Notes under the pieces: generated by a model
What the model saw: only the letters and a program-made list of their open reading frames with translations
What the model was told of the DNA's origin: nothing
The model's database searches: none
Assembly (NCBI RefSeq): GCF_004791025.1
Contig: NZ_SRUO01000008.1
Location: 1 to 64,000, forward strand
Length of the DNA stretch: 64,000 nt
Direction of reading: 5' to 3'
Source: Mesorhizobium sp. M4B.F.Ca.ET.203.01.1.1
GTDB lineage: Bacteria > Pseudomonadota > Alphaproteobacteria > Rhizobiales > Rhizobiaceae
In this document: in pieces, positions 44,778 to 52,313 of the stretch
Layout of the letters: every line of letters starts with the position of its first letter
Position numbering within the stretch: the stretch's first letter is position 1
Made by a program: the position numbers and the translations under genes

Positions 44778-45071
44778 CTAAGCTATATCAGGTTTCTCGC
44801 GCTTCTTATAGGGACCGCGCTTGCCGGTCTTCGGCTGCAATAGGTCCGCCGGGCCGCTTTCACCTTTAGGTCCGGTGGGAGTTTCAAAAACGGTCCGTAC
44901 TGGTTTCTGCAACAGCGATTCAGACAACTCGAGCAAGCTGTAGCACGTCGCCATCCGTGTGGCGGAGCGCCCTATTGAACGCTCTGTCGCGGCTGCTATC
45001 CGAAGAGCCTTGAGATAGCGCTTCCGGGTTCCGAACAGCGTGGCGGCCATCGCCTGCACCCCTGCATTCAT
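44778..45071 (-). CDS. Hypothetical protein, 97 residues
   Basis: Not recognised. A helical N-terminus (AATLFGTRKRYLKALRIAAA) is followed by SATRMATCYSLLELSESLLQ and a basic, Gly/Pro/Lys-rich tail (TGKRGPYKKREKPDIA). The basic tail suggests nucleic-acid contact. It sits directly upstream of the 44572-44775 gene with 2 bp between them. Confidence 0.6.
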   Translation of the reverse strand: MNAGVQAMAATLFGTRKRYLKALRIAAATERSIGRSATRMATCYSLLELSESLLQKPVRTVFETPTGPKGESGPADLLQPKTGKRGPYKKREKPDIA

Positions 45072-45164
45072 GGCGCTTCGGTCACCGGCCTAAAATAGGA
45101 GCCAGATTTTTGAAATTCAAATTGAGACTTTGCGAGCGGGGGTCCGACGCGCCAGAACGCAATG

Positions 45165-45365
45165 TCAGTCGAATGTGCGCAGGAAGTCCAGGTGCGCCTC
45201 AAGTTCGCGTTGCACCGCCTCGAAGTCTTGCAACAGCCCTCGGGCCACCTCGGTCCGGTGGCCATCGTGCCTTAGTTCCTCGATGAGTTGACGCTGCCGA
45301 GCAATGCGTGCCCTGCCTTCGCGAACGTGGCGTTCTCCCCTTTCCACCTTGGTCTCGGTGCTCAT
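45165..45365 (-). CDS. Small helical protein, paralogue of 44572-44775
   Basis: A 66-residue protein: VERGERHVREGRARIARQRQ and LIEELRHDGHRTEVARGLLQ, then DFEAVQRELEAHLDFLRTFD. It is almost entirely helical and charged, with the same residue pattern as its paralogue 0.6 kb away. Function unknown. Confidence 0.68.
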   Translation of the reverse strand: MSTETKVERGERHVREGRARIARQRQLIEELRHDGHRTEVARGLLQDFEAVQRELEAHLDFLRTFD

Positions 45366-45441
45366 GCTGAGACAAGGCGGCTGATGGCCTTAGGTTCCGC
45401 CGCCCAAACGGAACATTTGCTCGCTCCTAGAGTTGGTCGAC

Positions 45442-45615
45442 ATGGACACTTGGACTTCCCTCGATATAAGCGCGGCGGCCATGAAACGGGCGCAAAAGCT
45501 TCGCGACGAAAATGACCGTGTCCGGAAGCAGGCGGCGGCGGAATTGGCCAAGGCTCGCGAACTGATTGCCGATATTGCCGAGCTTCTGGGTGCTCGCGGC
45601 CTGAGGCGCCGTTGA
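45442..45615 (+). CDS. Small coiled-coil protein, 57 residues
   Basis: The frame reads MDTWTSLDISAAAMKRAQKL then RDENDRVRKQAAAELAKARE and a leucine-rich end. Most of it is a predicted amphipathic helix. It ends 2 bp before the stop of the converging response-regulator gene. Function unknown. Confidence 0.55.
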   Translation: MDTWTSLDISAAAMKRAQKLRDENDRVRKQAAAELAKARELIADIAELLGARGLRRR

Positions 45616-45617
45616 AC

Positions 45618-46019
45618 TTAGGTCAGCTCTATCAAATGCCTGATGAGGTCATCCGGCATAACGGGTTTCACAAGACGCCGAACGCCCGAAAATTCGCTTG
45701 GGACAATGGTCCGGTCATACCCGGTGACAAATATGAACGGGATGCCGTGCGCCTTCAATTCGGCCGCGACGGCGAAAGTCGCGGCAGCACCAAGCTTTAT
45801 GTCAACCGTGGCGCATTCGACGTCCTCGCTGGCGATTTTTCTCGATGCATCTTCAGGATTGGCCACCGGGCCAATTACCATGCCGCCAGCTTCCCTGATC
45901 GCCTCTTCGAGTTCGACTGCGATCAGATACTCGTCCTCTACGACAAGGACTCGGCGTCCCTGCAGTGGCGCTGCCGGCGTGAACTGGCCTGAATTATTGG
46001 GAACGACAGAACACAACAT
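45618..46019 (-). CDS. Single-domain response regulator
   Basis: A 133-residue CheY-like receiver with no output domain. VLVVEDEYLIA holds the acidic pair, the phospho-acceptor Asp is in CATVDIKLG, the conserved Thr in FIFVTGYD and Lys in LVKPVMPDD. It belongs with the short rhizobial receivers that end LIRHLIEL. No kinase lies nearby, so it may be phosphorylated by a host kinase. It is unusual cargo for a phage-related element. Confidence 0.88.
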   Translation of the reverse strand: MLCSVVPNNSGQFTPAAPLQGRRVLVVEDEYLIAVELEEAIREAGGMVIGPVANPEDASRKIASEDVECATVDIKLGAAATFAVAAELKAHGIPFIFVTGYDRTIVPSEFSGVRRLVKPVMPDDLIRHLIELT

Positions 46020-46095
46020 CGACGCCCCCTTTGGGTTGTCGGGTCATGAATAGATTTTACACCTGTTGAGTGGATTTGCGAGTCATTTGGCAACC

Positions 46096-46153
46096 GAATA
46101 GCCCGGCTGCTCAGCAGCATGGCAGAGCGGCTCGATCGGGCGCCGGGCTATTC
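46096..46153. other. Long inverted repeat enclosing a second hairpin
   Basis: GAATAGCCCGGC (46096-46107) and GCCGGGCTATTC (46142-46153) are perfect 12-bp arms. Within the 34-base loop, GCTGCT-C-AGCAGC forms a smaller hairpin next to the first arm. The stretch 46020-46218 holds no gene, so this may be a structured RNA or a regulatory site. Confidence 0.5.
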
Positions 46154-46218
46154 AGTAGGCCACTGCAGGGTTGGGGAGTTGGCAACGGGGATTCATGCGA
46201 TCTAACGACTAGCGAGCC

Positions 46219-46419
46219 TTACGGTTCCTTCCGCACGATCCAGTCCAGCATGTCCGGGTCAATGGTCTCGTTGCCTGACATGATGCGCACGATGTGCTTT
46301 ACGGCCGGGCGCCGATGCTCTTCGGGCGGATTGTCCTCAGCAACCCACCGGAGGAAGGCTTGGCGGATCACGTCACATTCAAAAGCGGAAATGGAATCGC
46401 GTGTACGGGCTTTGGCCAT
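46219..46419 (-). CDS. Hypothetical protein, 66 residues
   Basis: MAKARTRDSISAFECDVIRQ is followed by AFLRWVAEDNPPEEHRRPAV and IMSGNETIDPDMLDWIVRK. It is probably helical and soluble. Not recognised. A plus-strand terminator (46464-46500) separates it from the gene at 46667. Confidence 0.6.
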   Translation of the reverse strand: MAKARTRDSISAFECDVIRQAFLRWVAEDNPPEEHRRPAVKHIVRIMSGNETIDPDMLDWIVRKEP

Positions 46420-46463
46420 GGGGCCAAATGCGGCTTAGGCCGATAAGTTCCAACGGGATACGA

Positions 46464-46500
46464 AAGCCCGCCGCCTGGAGGACATGGCGGCGGGCTTTTT
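46464..46500 (+). terminator. Strong intrinsic terminator, plus strand
   Basis: AAGCCCGCCGCC (46464-46475) pairs with GGCGGCGGGCTT (46486-46497) over 12 bp, followed by TTTTT. No plus-strand gene ends just upstream, so it may end a small RNA or insulate the next gene. Confidence 0.7.
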
Positions 46501-46666
46501 CTGGGGACCCAGAAGCGGACATGACCGCTGCCATCTATACGCTAGAAGGCGAATGTCGGTTCCGTGTGCCATATGGAAATATTAGCAGCCGCTTGATTGG
46601 GGGCGGGACGTTCGCGAAAGCATACGCTAATATTATAGGACGAATCGTCAACTTAGGAGGCGCGTC

Positions 46667-46846
46667 ATGGATTCGCCAAGCAAGCTGGAGAACTTGCGCT
46701 TTGTTGCATCCCTGCTGGGCGTAATCCGCCATCGGATGCATGAGGATGGTGAAGATCTGCTGACGTACCTAATAGACATTGCGTATCTGGAGGCTAGCGA
46801 TCGGCTGAAACAAAAAAGCCAGCCGGCCGAAGCCAGCGGGCAATAA
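46667..46846 (+). CDS. Small hypothetical protein, 59 residues
   Basis: MDSPSKLENLRFVASLLGVI then RHRMHEDGEDLLTYLIDIAY and a polar tail. AGGAGG, a perfect ribosome site, lies 8 bases upstream of the ATG at 46667. It looks helical and cytoplasmic. Upstream, AATATTAGC (46578-46586) and GCTAATATT (46626-46634) form a long-range dyad. Function unknown. Confidence 0.65.
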   Translation: MDSPSKLENLRFVASLLGVIRHRMHEDGEDLLTYLIDIAYLEASDRLKQKSQPAEASGQ

Positions 46847-46974
46847 ACGACCCAAGAGCCCGCCAGAGTCGGCCGCAATATGCTTGCACGGCAGACAGAT
46901 ATCCCGCGCTAACAAATGGTAGGCTTTTCTTGCGATGATTGCGAAGGGGCCGCTGGTCGATAAGGCGACGTAAA

Positions 46975-47175
46975 ATGCGGATAATCCTCGCCGGCCTTTG
47001 CCTCCTGATCGGTCTGTTCATCGTCGCGCTTGTCGCTACGTCAAGCGCCGTTCTGCTTAAACAAGAAAAGGCAGCGGATGGGTATCTGTGCAAGTATTTC
47101 ACCGGCACGGCCACCTACAGCACGCCGTCTTATGCGACGACGGGCTGCCCGCGGTTCATCATCGTGAAGCGGTAG
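46975..47175 (+). CDS. Small membrane-anchored protein
   Basis: A 66-residue protein with one N-terminal membrane segment (MRIILAGLCLLIGLFIVALV), then a short outside part with two Cys (YLCKYFTGTATY and TTGCPRFIIVKR) that could form a disulfide. It ends 3 bp before the converging tail-gene stop. Function unknown; a superinfection or envelope role is possible for such genes next to tail genes, but that is speculation. Confidence 0.6.
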   Translation: MRIILAGLCLLIGLFIVALVATSSAVLLKQEKAADGYLCKYFTGTATYSTPSYATTGCPRFIIVKR

Positions 47176-47178
47176 CCC

Positions 47179-47886
47179 TTAAGCCCAGCTCGAGGCGACA
47201 AGCGCTTCGAAGCCTGCCGACGACGCACACCCGACCGTGTATGCGCTCGTGGCAGACAGGCCCGACGCGTGGCCTGCGGCTGCGCGCATATTTGTGCCAC
47301 CGGCACCGAATTGGCGATCATCGACGGCAGTAACGCCGGTCAGCGTGAAAGCCCCTGTCGAAGGCTCGACGCCACCGAAAGCGCCAACCACTACGCCTGA
47401 TGCCGCGACGTCGAGGGTTGTTACCGACGGGTCGTTGCCGGTCGTGGTCAAGGTCTCTGTTGGCGTGGCCGATACCAGGCCGTCGATCGTGTAGACATTG
47501 ATCAAACCGGCCGGCAACAGGCCGCTCCATGTGACGACGATATCAACGGTAGTGCCGGTGGCGACCACGCCCGACATAATGCCAACCTGAACGCCCTCAT
47601 TGACACCATCGTTGATGCCAGTCTGACCGTGAATCGTCCCACCCGAGCCATTGAACGTGACGGCTGAAAACGTCCGCTGTGCAGCCGCGGCGCGCACGAT
47701 GTGGCCCGTCACGACGACAAGCCTGCCGGCAGCCGCGGCGCCAATTGAAACGCCTGTCTGGGTTATCGAATTGACCGAGCCAGACGTCGTGAATGTGCCC
47801 CTGTGGGTGACGACTGGTCCAGAGGGTGGCGCTGAGAACCGTCGAAAGTTCGCGCCGAAGCCGTTGAGTTGGTTCATTCTAAGCAT
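47179..47886 (-). CDS. Predicted virion appendage protein distal to the tail tip
   Basis: A 235-residue protein rich in Gly, Thr, Val and Ala with short beta segments: TFTTSGSVNSITQTGVSIGA, GRLVVVTGHIVRAAAAQRTF, TTVDIVVTWSGLLPAGLINV and a C-terminus ending ALVASSWA. Composition and position after a tail-tip gene suggest a tail fibre or decoration protein. The family is not recognised. The gene overlaps the 47879-48073 stop by 8 bp. Confidence 0.55.
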   Translation of the reverse strand: MLRMNQLNGFGANFRRFSAPPSGPVVTHRGTFTTSGSVNSITQTGVSIGAAAAGRLVVVTGHIVRAAAAQRTFSAVTFNGSGGTIHGQTGINDGVNEGVQVGIMSGVVATGTTVDIVVTWSGLLPAGLINVYTIDGLVSATPTETLTTTGNDPSVTTLDVAASGVVVGAFGGVEPSTGAFTLTGVTAVDDRQFGAGGTNMRAAAGHASGLSATSAYTVGCASSAGFEALVASSWA

Positions 47887-48073
47887 CGATTTCCTCTTTC
47901 AGTGCGGCGTCTGTGGCCGCGATATCGTCGGTGTGAATATGAAAGCACTCGCTTGGTGACGCCCCTGCGTTCAGCCAGGCCATCACGCCGTCCCAGCGCG
48001 TCAGATCGAAACGTGAGAAGCCGACGGTCACGGCTGCGAGGCGCGGGGTGAGACCCGTTGTCTCGATGGCCAT
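47879..48073 (-). CDS. Small protein coupled to the tail-tip gene
   Basis: A 64-residue protein: MAIETTGLTPRLAAVTVGFS, FDLTRWDGVMAWLNAGASPS, then an acidic end. The start overlaps the tail-tip stop by ATGA, and its end overlaps the appendage gene, so three genes form one translational unit. It may be a chaperone or baseplate piece; not recognised. Confidence 0.6.
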   Translation of the reverse strand: MAIETTGLTPRLAAVTVGFSRFDLTRWDGVMAWLNAGASPSECFHIHTDDIAATDAALKEEIDA

Positions 48074-49878
48074 CACGCAGCCATATCCGCCACGTCCCCA
48101 GCCGTCGCCAACGTTGCATCGATGGCGAAGGCGCCATCAGTGAATGCGCGCTTGAAAATGATCTTGCCGGCGCGCTCAAAGATGGCGATCGAGTACGGTT
48201 CGCAAATAGACTTGGCGATGTCCCGCACGCCGTTGGTGACGTCGATCACGGCGCCATCGATAACGTCGTCAACATTGATGACTTCGATTTCGTCGGACGA
48301 AAACCCACCAGCTTCCATTAGGGCGACAAGGAAGTCTTCCAACTGGCGCTGGGTGCCGTCATCGGAGGTAATGCGTAGGCGCCGCGGAATGCCGCCGGCC
48401 GTCTCCGAGATGATTTGATCTGTCTGGCCATCGAAATAGTACGACGCCGTGGAACTCGCCCCTGCGATGCTTCGCGTCGTGCCGAGGTCGAGGTCTGTGA
48501 AATATGATGTCGTGCCGCCGACTGGCAGGAAATACAGTTCGTCAACAAATCGCTGCAGATCAGGCGGGCCTAGATCGCGCGAGCCGATTGCCTCGATTTG
48601 ATATGGCACTGACTTGGTGAATTCGATAGCGCCGGTCGTGCCGTCGACACGGGAAACGGTTCCGGCATCGGTCCAGACAACGAGGTCTCCGTCGTCGTAA
48701 ACGGCATAGCGAAGCGCGTCGGCAAAGGTCGCCAGTACCGCCGTGCTCTTGAACGTCCCCTGGCTCGAGAACGTCGCCTTGACCAGGTCGTTATCCGCGC
48801 AGAGGTAGAACACCGCATCGCCGCTCACCGGGCCGGGCGTGATGCATTGAATGTCTGAATATCCGTTCCAGCTTGCCGTCGACTGGTAGGCGCGGGTTAC
48901 CGTGTCGGCAGTGAGGCGATAACAAAACAGTTGCTCATTGAGGCCGAAGCCGACGACGAGCGCGGTTGAGCTGCTGACATCGACGAGGCAACCATCGACG
49001 AGCGAGCTGCTTGTCGCTGAGTCCCCTGACGTTGCAACGACGGTGCCGGTGCTTCCGTCGCAGAGCACCGCGTCCCAATCGCTGGTGCCGGTGAAACTCG
49101 CAAAATAGAAAAGCCGGTCCAGGGTTCGGCTGTATCGAAAGACCCGATAGTAATTATAGACGTCCGGTTCGCGATCGAAGGTGAAATATTGTTTCGCCGC
49201 GCCGATCGAATACAGGAAAATGTCCGTGTCGTCGAAGCCGTAAAGCTTCTGTTGATCCCAAACCGGAATCAGATCGCGGGCATTGGGGGTGCCGGCAAAG
49301 GTCGTGTAGATTTCATAATCATGCGTCGTGGAGCCATCTTGAATCCACTCAGCCTCGAAGACAGGCGGCGCGCCGTAGCCTACGATGTCGAAGTCCACCA
49401 CCACGATATCGAGATAGCCGCGGTGCGCAGAAACGAAGTCAGCGCCCTCTTCCCTAACCATCGCCGGATCGCGCGGCTGATCGCCGCGACCATCATAGGC
49501 AGTGAACTTCAGGCCCTTCTGGCGATAGCCAACGCTACCGTCATAGATCAGCTTACCGTTGGCATAGAGCTTGCGCATGGTCCACGTTGAGTCCGGCACC
49601 AGCGGGCGCGCAAAGCGCAGCCTGGCCGTCAACTTCGACGTGGTAGTCGTAACCGTGTCCCAAAACTCGATATGGCTCGAGGTAACGGTCAGGATAGGCG
49701 CACACCAGATATAGGCGGCCGGAAGCCTGCACTTGCCGTACACAACCGGGATGGTCTGGCCGTAGGCAGACGTAGGTAGTGTGGTCTGGATTTCGGGGAC
49801 TTCTGGAACGGTCGGTGCGGTTGGGGTTTCCCAACCGCCCCAACTACCGCGGCCAGGGCGACGTGGCAATCCTCCCAT
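48073..49878 (-). CDS. Phage tail-tip / host-specificity protein, short form
   Basis: A 601-residue protein. The N-terminus TLPTSAYGQTIPVVYGKCRL and the following AAYIWCAPILTV match the start of gpJ/GTA gp15-like tail-tip proteins. The middle is a beta-rich, propeller-like region, and the end (GGFSSDEIEVINVDDVIDGA, AIFERAGKIIFKRA) resembles the baseplate-hub part. Such proteins are usually near or above 1000 residues, so this one lacks the distal receptor-binding half. It is preceded by GGAGCAGGAC. No other tail genes (tape measure, tube) are present. Confidence 0.7.
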   Translation of the reverse strand: MGGLPRRPGRGSWGGWETPTAPTVPEVPEIQTTLPTSAYGQTIPVVYGKCRLPAAYIWCAPILTVTSSHIEFWDTVTTTTSKLTARLRFARPLVPDSTWTMRKLYANGKLIYDGSVGYRQKGLKFTAYDGRGDQPRDPAMVREEGADFVSAHRGYLDIVVVDFDIVGYGAPPVFEAEWIQDGSTTHDYEIYTTFAGTPNARDLIPVWDQQKLYGFDDTDIFLYSIGAAKQYFTFDREPDVYNYYRVFRYSRTLDRLFYFASFTGTSDWDAVLCDGSTGTVVATSGDSATSSSLVDGCLVDVSSSTALVVGFGLNEQLFCYRLTADTVTRAYQSTASWNGYSDIQCITPGPVSGDAVFYLCADNDLVKATFSSQGTFKSTAVLATFADALRYAVYDDGDLVVWTDAGTVSRVDGTTGAIEFTKSVPYQIEAIGSRDLGPPDLQRFVDELYFLPVGGTTSYFTDLDLGTTRSIAGASSTASYYFDGQTDQIISETAGGIPRRLRITSDDGTQRQLEDFLVALMEAGGFSSDEIEVINVDDVIDGAVIDVTNGVRDIAKSICEPYSIAIFERAGKIIFKRAFTDGAFAIDATLATAGDVADMAA

Positions 49879-50115
49879 TTATTGTCCTGCTCCGATGAGG
49901 AAGGCATGGGTGTGCGATCGCGCGGCTGCGCGTTTGTTGGTCATGGTTGCGTCCTGTGAATGGAGGGAGGCGCTGGCACGGCGAGCCCGTGCCGCAGTGC
50001 GACAAAATAAGCCAGCAATGCTGACATATCGCTCGTTGACATTCCGTCGATAGCGTGTATTTTCGGTCTCGCCGCGACGCTGGTAATTATTTACAATTTG
50101 TTAAGATTCTGCCAA

Positions 50116-50153
50116 ACAAAAAGGCAGACGGCTGTTTGATTCGCCGTCTGCCT
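50116..50153 (-). terminator. Intrinsic terminator in the 49.9-50.3 kb gap
   Basis: On the minus strand AGGCAGACGGC (11 bp) pairs with its complement at 50122-50132 and is followed by TTTTTGTTT. It ends minus-strand transcripts coming from the protease operon, which would otherwise run into the tail-tip gene. The rest of 49879-50278 holds no supported gene; 50060-50110 is AT-rich. Confidence 0.75.
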
Positions 50154-50278
50154 CTGTCTGTTGCGTACCGCGGTCGTGTGGCGCCGAGTGGACGAACAAA
50201 GACCGCGAGTCCGCTCCCTAGCAGGTCGGCAACTAGCGTCCTGAGGCCCCTTTGGCAAGCCACAGGAGACATCCTCCC

Positions 50279-50422
50279 ATGTCTACACGTAAGACCTTCG
50301 ATGTTGGCCGCGACTCAAAATCCGGCCAGTTCATTACGGTGGAAGAGGCCGAGCGCCGGCCGAACACCACTACCGTGGAGCGCGTGCCGAAGTCCGGCTA
50401 CGGCGACACGAAGAACAAGTAA
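50279..50422 (+). CDS. Small hypothetical protein, 47 residues
   Basis: MSTRKTFDVGRDSKSGQFIT then VEEAERRPNTTTVERVPKSG and YGDTKNK. AGGAG is about 10 bases upstream and a terminator follows 11 bp after the stop, so this is a self-contained unit. Similar Ser/Lys/Gly-rich small proteins are common in rhizobia. Function unknown. Confidence 0.65.
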   Translation: MSTRKTFDVGRDSKSGQFITVEEAERRPNTTTVERVPKSGYGDTKNK

Positions 50423-50433
50423 TCCACAATCGG

Positions 50434-50461
50434 CGGCGGGCTACGGCCCGCCGTTCTTTTT
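50434..50461 (+). terminator. Intrinsic terminator
   Basis: CGGCGGGC, loop TACG, GCCCGCCG, then TTCTTTTT. It follows the 47-residue gene and sits before the next plus-strand gene. Confidence 0.85.
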
Positions 50462-50487
50462 CACACACAAACCAAAGGGACACAGCA

Positions 50488-50679
50488 ATGGCCGAGAAGT
50501 CTTCTGGCATATCCACCGCTACCGCCGTGACGGTTGACGTGGCGCAGAAATCCGCAACCACGGCGCATTACCAAGGTAAGCTCACCGGATCATCATCAAC
50601 AGGTGGAAGCACTGCCGCAACGGGCAACGGCTCCGGCGCGAGTGGCGGCAACTCCACGTCAGTTGGCGGCAAAAAGTAG
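50488..50679 (+). CDS. Low-complexity Ser/Gly/Thr-rich small protein
   Basis: A 63-residue protein: MAEKSSGISTATAVTVDVAQ then KSATTAHYQGKLTGSSSTGG and a Gly/Ser/Asn/Thr-rich tail ending GGKK. AAGGGAC precedes the ATG. It looks disordered. Not recognised. Confidence 0.5.
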   Translation: MAEKSSGISTATAVTVDVAQKSATTAHYQGKLTGSSSTGGSTAATGNGSGASGGNSTSVGGKK

Positions 50680-51115
50680 TGAGCATCTTCGATACGGCCG
50701 TGATCACTACGTCGCAAACGTAGTTACAATAGTCGGCTTTCCGGTTGCTATTGCGGGTCTGGTGGTGGTTTTCTTCCAAATAAGGAGGGATAAACTAGCT
50801 GGATCCGCATCGGCTGTCGTCGGCATCCACGAGAGCATTCGTACTCGCATCGATCATATCTCTTCTATGCCGTTTGTTGACGACAGCAACCGCGATGCTG
50901 CGTTTGCTGATCTCTTCAACGATCTCGAGTTGGCTTGCGCTATAGTTTTGGACAGCCCGGTCGTTGGTAGGACCGGTGAATTCGCCCATTCGCTGATCCG
51001 AGACATTTTACAAATGATCGAGGACGACGCGGTGCTTAGTGAGCGTCTTCAACGCGCCATCCACGATCCAAATACGTTCAAGAACATCGGCGACTACTTG
51101 GCTAGGCCCACATAG
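50663..51115 (+). CDS. Membrane-anchored helical protein
   Basis: About 150 residues. One membrane segment (NVVTIVGFPVAIAGLVVVFF) is followed by a soluble helical part: ASAVVGIHESIRTRIDHISS, FADLFNDLELACAIVLDSPV and LQRAIHDPNTFKNIGDYLAR. The layout resembles DUF4760-like proteins found near phage and defence genes. The start is unsure; TTG at 50663 lies in the preceding gene. The end overlaps the converging 51102 gene by 14 bp. Confidence 0.55.
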   Translation: MAAKSSEHLRYGRDHYVANVVTIVGFPVAIAGLVVVFFQIRRDKLAGSASAVVGIHESIRTRIDHISSMPFVDDSNRDAAFADLFNDLELACAIVLDSPVVGRTGEFAHSLIRDILQMIEDDAVLSERLQRAIHDPNTFKNIGDYLARPT

Positions 51116-51392
51116 CGGCCAGCGCCGCCTCGTCCTCTGCGAGCCATTTGCGCTCGAGCGCGTAAATGGCGTCCAACTTGCGACGACGCGCCTCCAGATC
51201 GAGACGCTTCTCAAGCTTGTCGAGTTCGGTGGTGAGTTCATCCCACTGGGCGCGGGTGAGCATAGTCGCAAATGAGTGCGCACTCTTGCCGGCTCTGGCA
51301 TCTTCGTCACGCCAGACGCGCACTTCGACTTTGTCAATGATGTCAGCACGGCTCCGCACTGGCGCCGAGGCGCGATCTGTCTTCTTCGTCAT
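51102..51392 (-). CDS. Hypothetical helical protein, last gene of protease operon
   Basis: A 96-residue protein: VEVRVWRDEDARAGKSAHSF, then a coiled coil (WDELTTELDKLEKRLDLEAR) and an Ala/Trp end. Not recognised. It is 18 bp downstream of the 51411-51602 gene on the same strand. Confidence 0.6.
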   Translation of the reverse strand: MTKKTDRASAPVRSRADIIDKVEVRVWRDEDARAGKSAHSFATMLTRAQWDELTTELDKLEKRLDLEARRRKLDAIYALERKWLAEDEAALAAMWA

Positions 51393-51410
51393 TTCGGAAT
51401 CCTTGTTAGC

Positions 51411-51602
51411 TTATGCTAGCTCGAGCGAGTGCGCGATCTTGCGCACTTGCGGGCCGGTTAAGTCGGTGACCACCCAAAAGCTGACGCGAGCGCCCTCGTC
51501 AAACCACTCGCAGGGGCCAGCGACTTTCAAACGCTCGCCGTAGTCGAGGATGACTTTCGGCTCGATGCCGGAGATGAAATTGCCGTACTCGCGCGGTCTC
51601 AT
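51411..51602 (-). CDS. Small protein coupled to prohead protease
   Basis: A 63-residue protein: MRPREYGNFISGIEPKVILD, YGERLKVAGPCEWFDEGARV and SFWVVTDLTGPQVRKIAHSL. Its start overlaps the protease stop by ATGA. Probably a small beta-rich domain. Function unknown. Confidence 0.65.
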   Translation of the reverse strand: MRPREYGNFISGIEPKVILDYGERLKVAGPCEWFDEGARVSFWVVTDLTGPQVRKIAHSLELA

Positions 51603-52132
51603 ACGATACCCCTGAGACGGTGGGCTGCCTCGGCCTTCTCGCGCACGCGACGCATTGCTGCAGCCGCGTTGCCCATCGCAGTGTCAGAGCGTGTAAGGGC
51701 GGCCGTGGTGGCTTTTCCGTAGGCGCCAAAGATTACGAGGCTCAACTCCACGAGCCCTGCCTGCGTTACCAGTCGCTGGGGCAAATCCCCCGTGTCGTCC
51801 CACTCCTCGGCTTCTGAATAGAAGGAAATCGAGACCTGATCGACCAGGCCGCTTTCGACCGAGGCAATGGCTTCCTGTCCCATGGGTGACTCTGGATTCG
51901 GCGTCAGCGCATACCAAAGGCCGATGTTGTCGGTCTTAATTTGGAGTGATCCATTAGAGACTCGCGCAAGCGGACGAGACGTGTCGTGCGCCCAGCAGGC
52001 CACGACAGAATCGCCGTTCTCGCGGATAGACTTATCAAGGCTGCCCTTCTGAAACCGCTCAATAAAGAACCCGCCGATGTTTGCGGGCTGCTGCCATTGG
52101 ATGGCGTAACCAGAGATGAAAGGTTCAGGCAT
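51599..52132 (-). CDS. HK97-family prohead protease (peptidase U35/S78)
   Basis: A 177-residue protein. It starts in the family way (PFISGYAIQWQQPANIGGFF), has the catalytic His in SVVACWAHDTSRPLARVSNG, and the Ser region in GLVDQVSISFYSEAEEWDDT, followed by LVELSLVIFGAYGKA, which fits the usual LxEVSLV. These proteases cut the scaffold part of HK97-fold capsid proteins. No capsid gene follows, which is abnormal for a complete phage. Start at 52132 overlaps the stop of the 52125-52313 gene by 8 bp. Confidence 0.82.
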   Translation of the reverse strand: MPEPFISGYAIQWQQPANIGGFFIERFQKGSLDKSIRENGDSVVACWAHDTSRPLARVSNGSLQIKTDNIGLWYALTPNPESPMGQEAIASVESGLVDQVSISFYSEAEEWDDTGDLPQRLVTQAGLVELSLVIFGAYGKATTAALTRSDTAMGNAAAAMRRVREKAEAAHRLRGIV

Positions 52133-52313
52133 CTTGTTTGAGTGCCTTGATCTGCTTATCAATCTTGTCGAGGGCAATCTTGCGCGCGATGTCCTTGGCC
52201 GTTTCGCTGCGATTTGCGTGCCGTTTCTCGCCTGGCAGTTTGATCAGACGCTTTGCCGGCCCGCGACGCCCGTCGCTGCTGGCACGTTCAATTTCACGGC
52301 GCTCAAGCTGCAT
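52125..52313 (-). CDS. Small basic helical protein
   Basis: A 62-residue protein: MQLERREIERASSDGRRGPA, KRLIKLPGEKRHANRSETAK, ending in a lysine-rich helix. GGAGG lies 6 bases before the ATG at 52313. It overlaps both neighbours (52303 and 52132), so it is within a coupled chain. Function unknown; scaffold or nucleic-acid contact is possible. Confidence 0.6.
   Translation of the reverse strand: MQLERREIERASSDGRRGPAKRLIKLPGEKRHANRSETAKDIARKIALDKIDKQIKALKQDA

Noticed and set aside
49906..49971. 21-residue frame just upstream of the tail-tip gene
   Set aside because: Could be a leader peptide because it ends next to the tail-tip ATG, but too short and unsupported.
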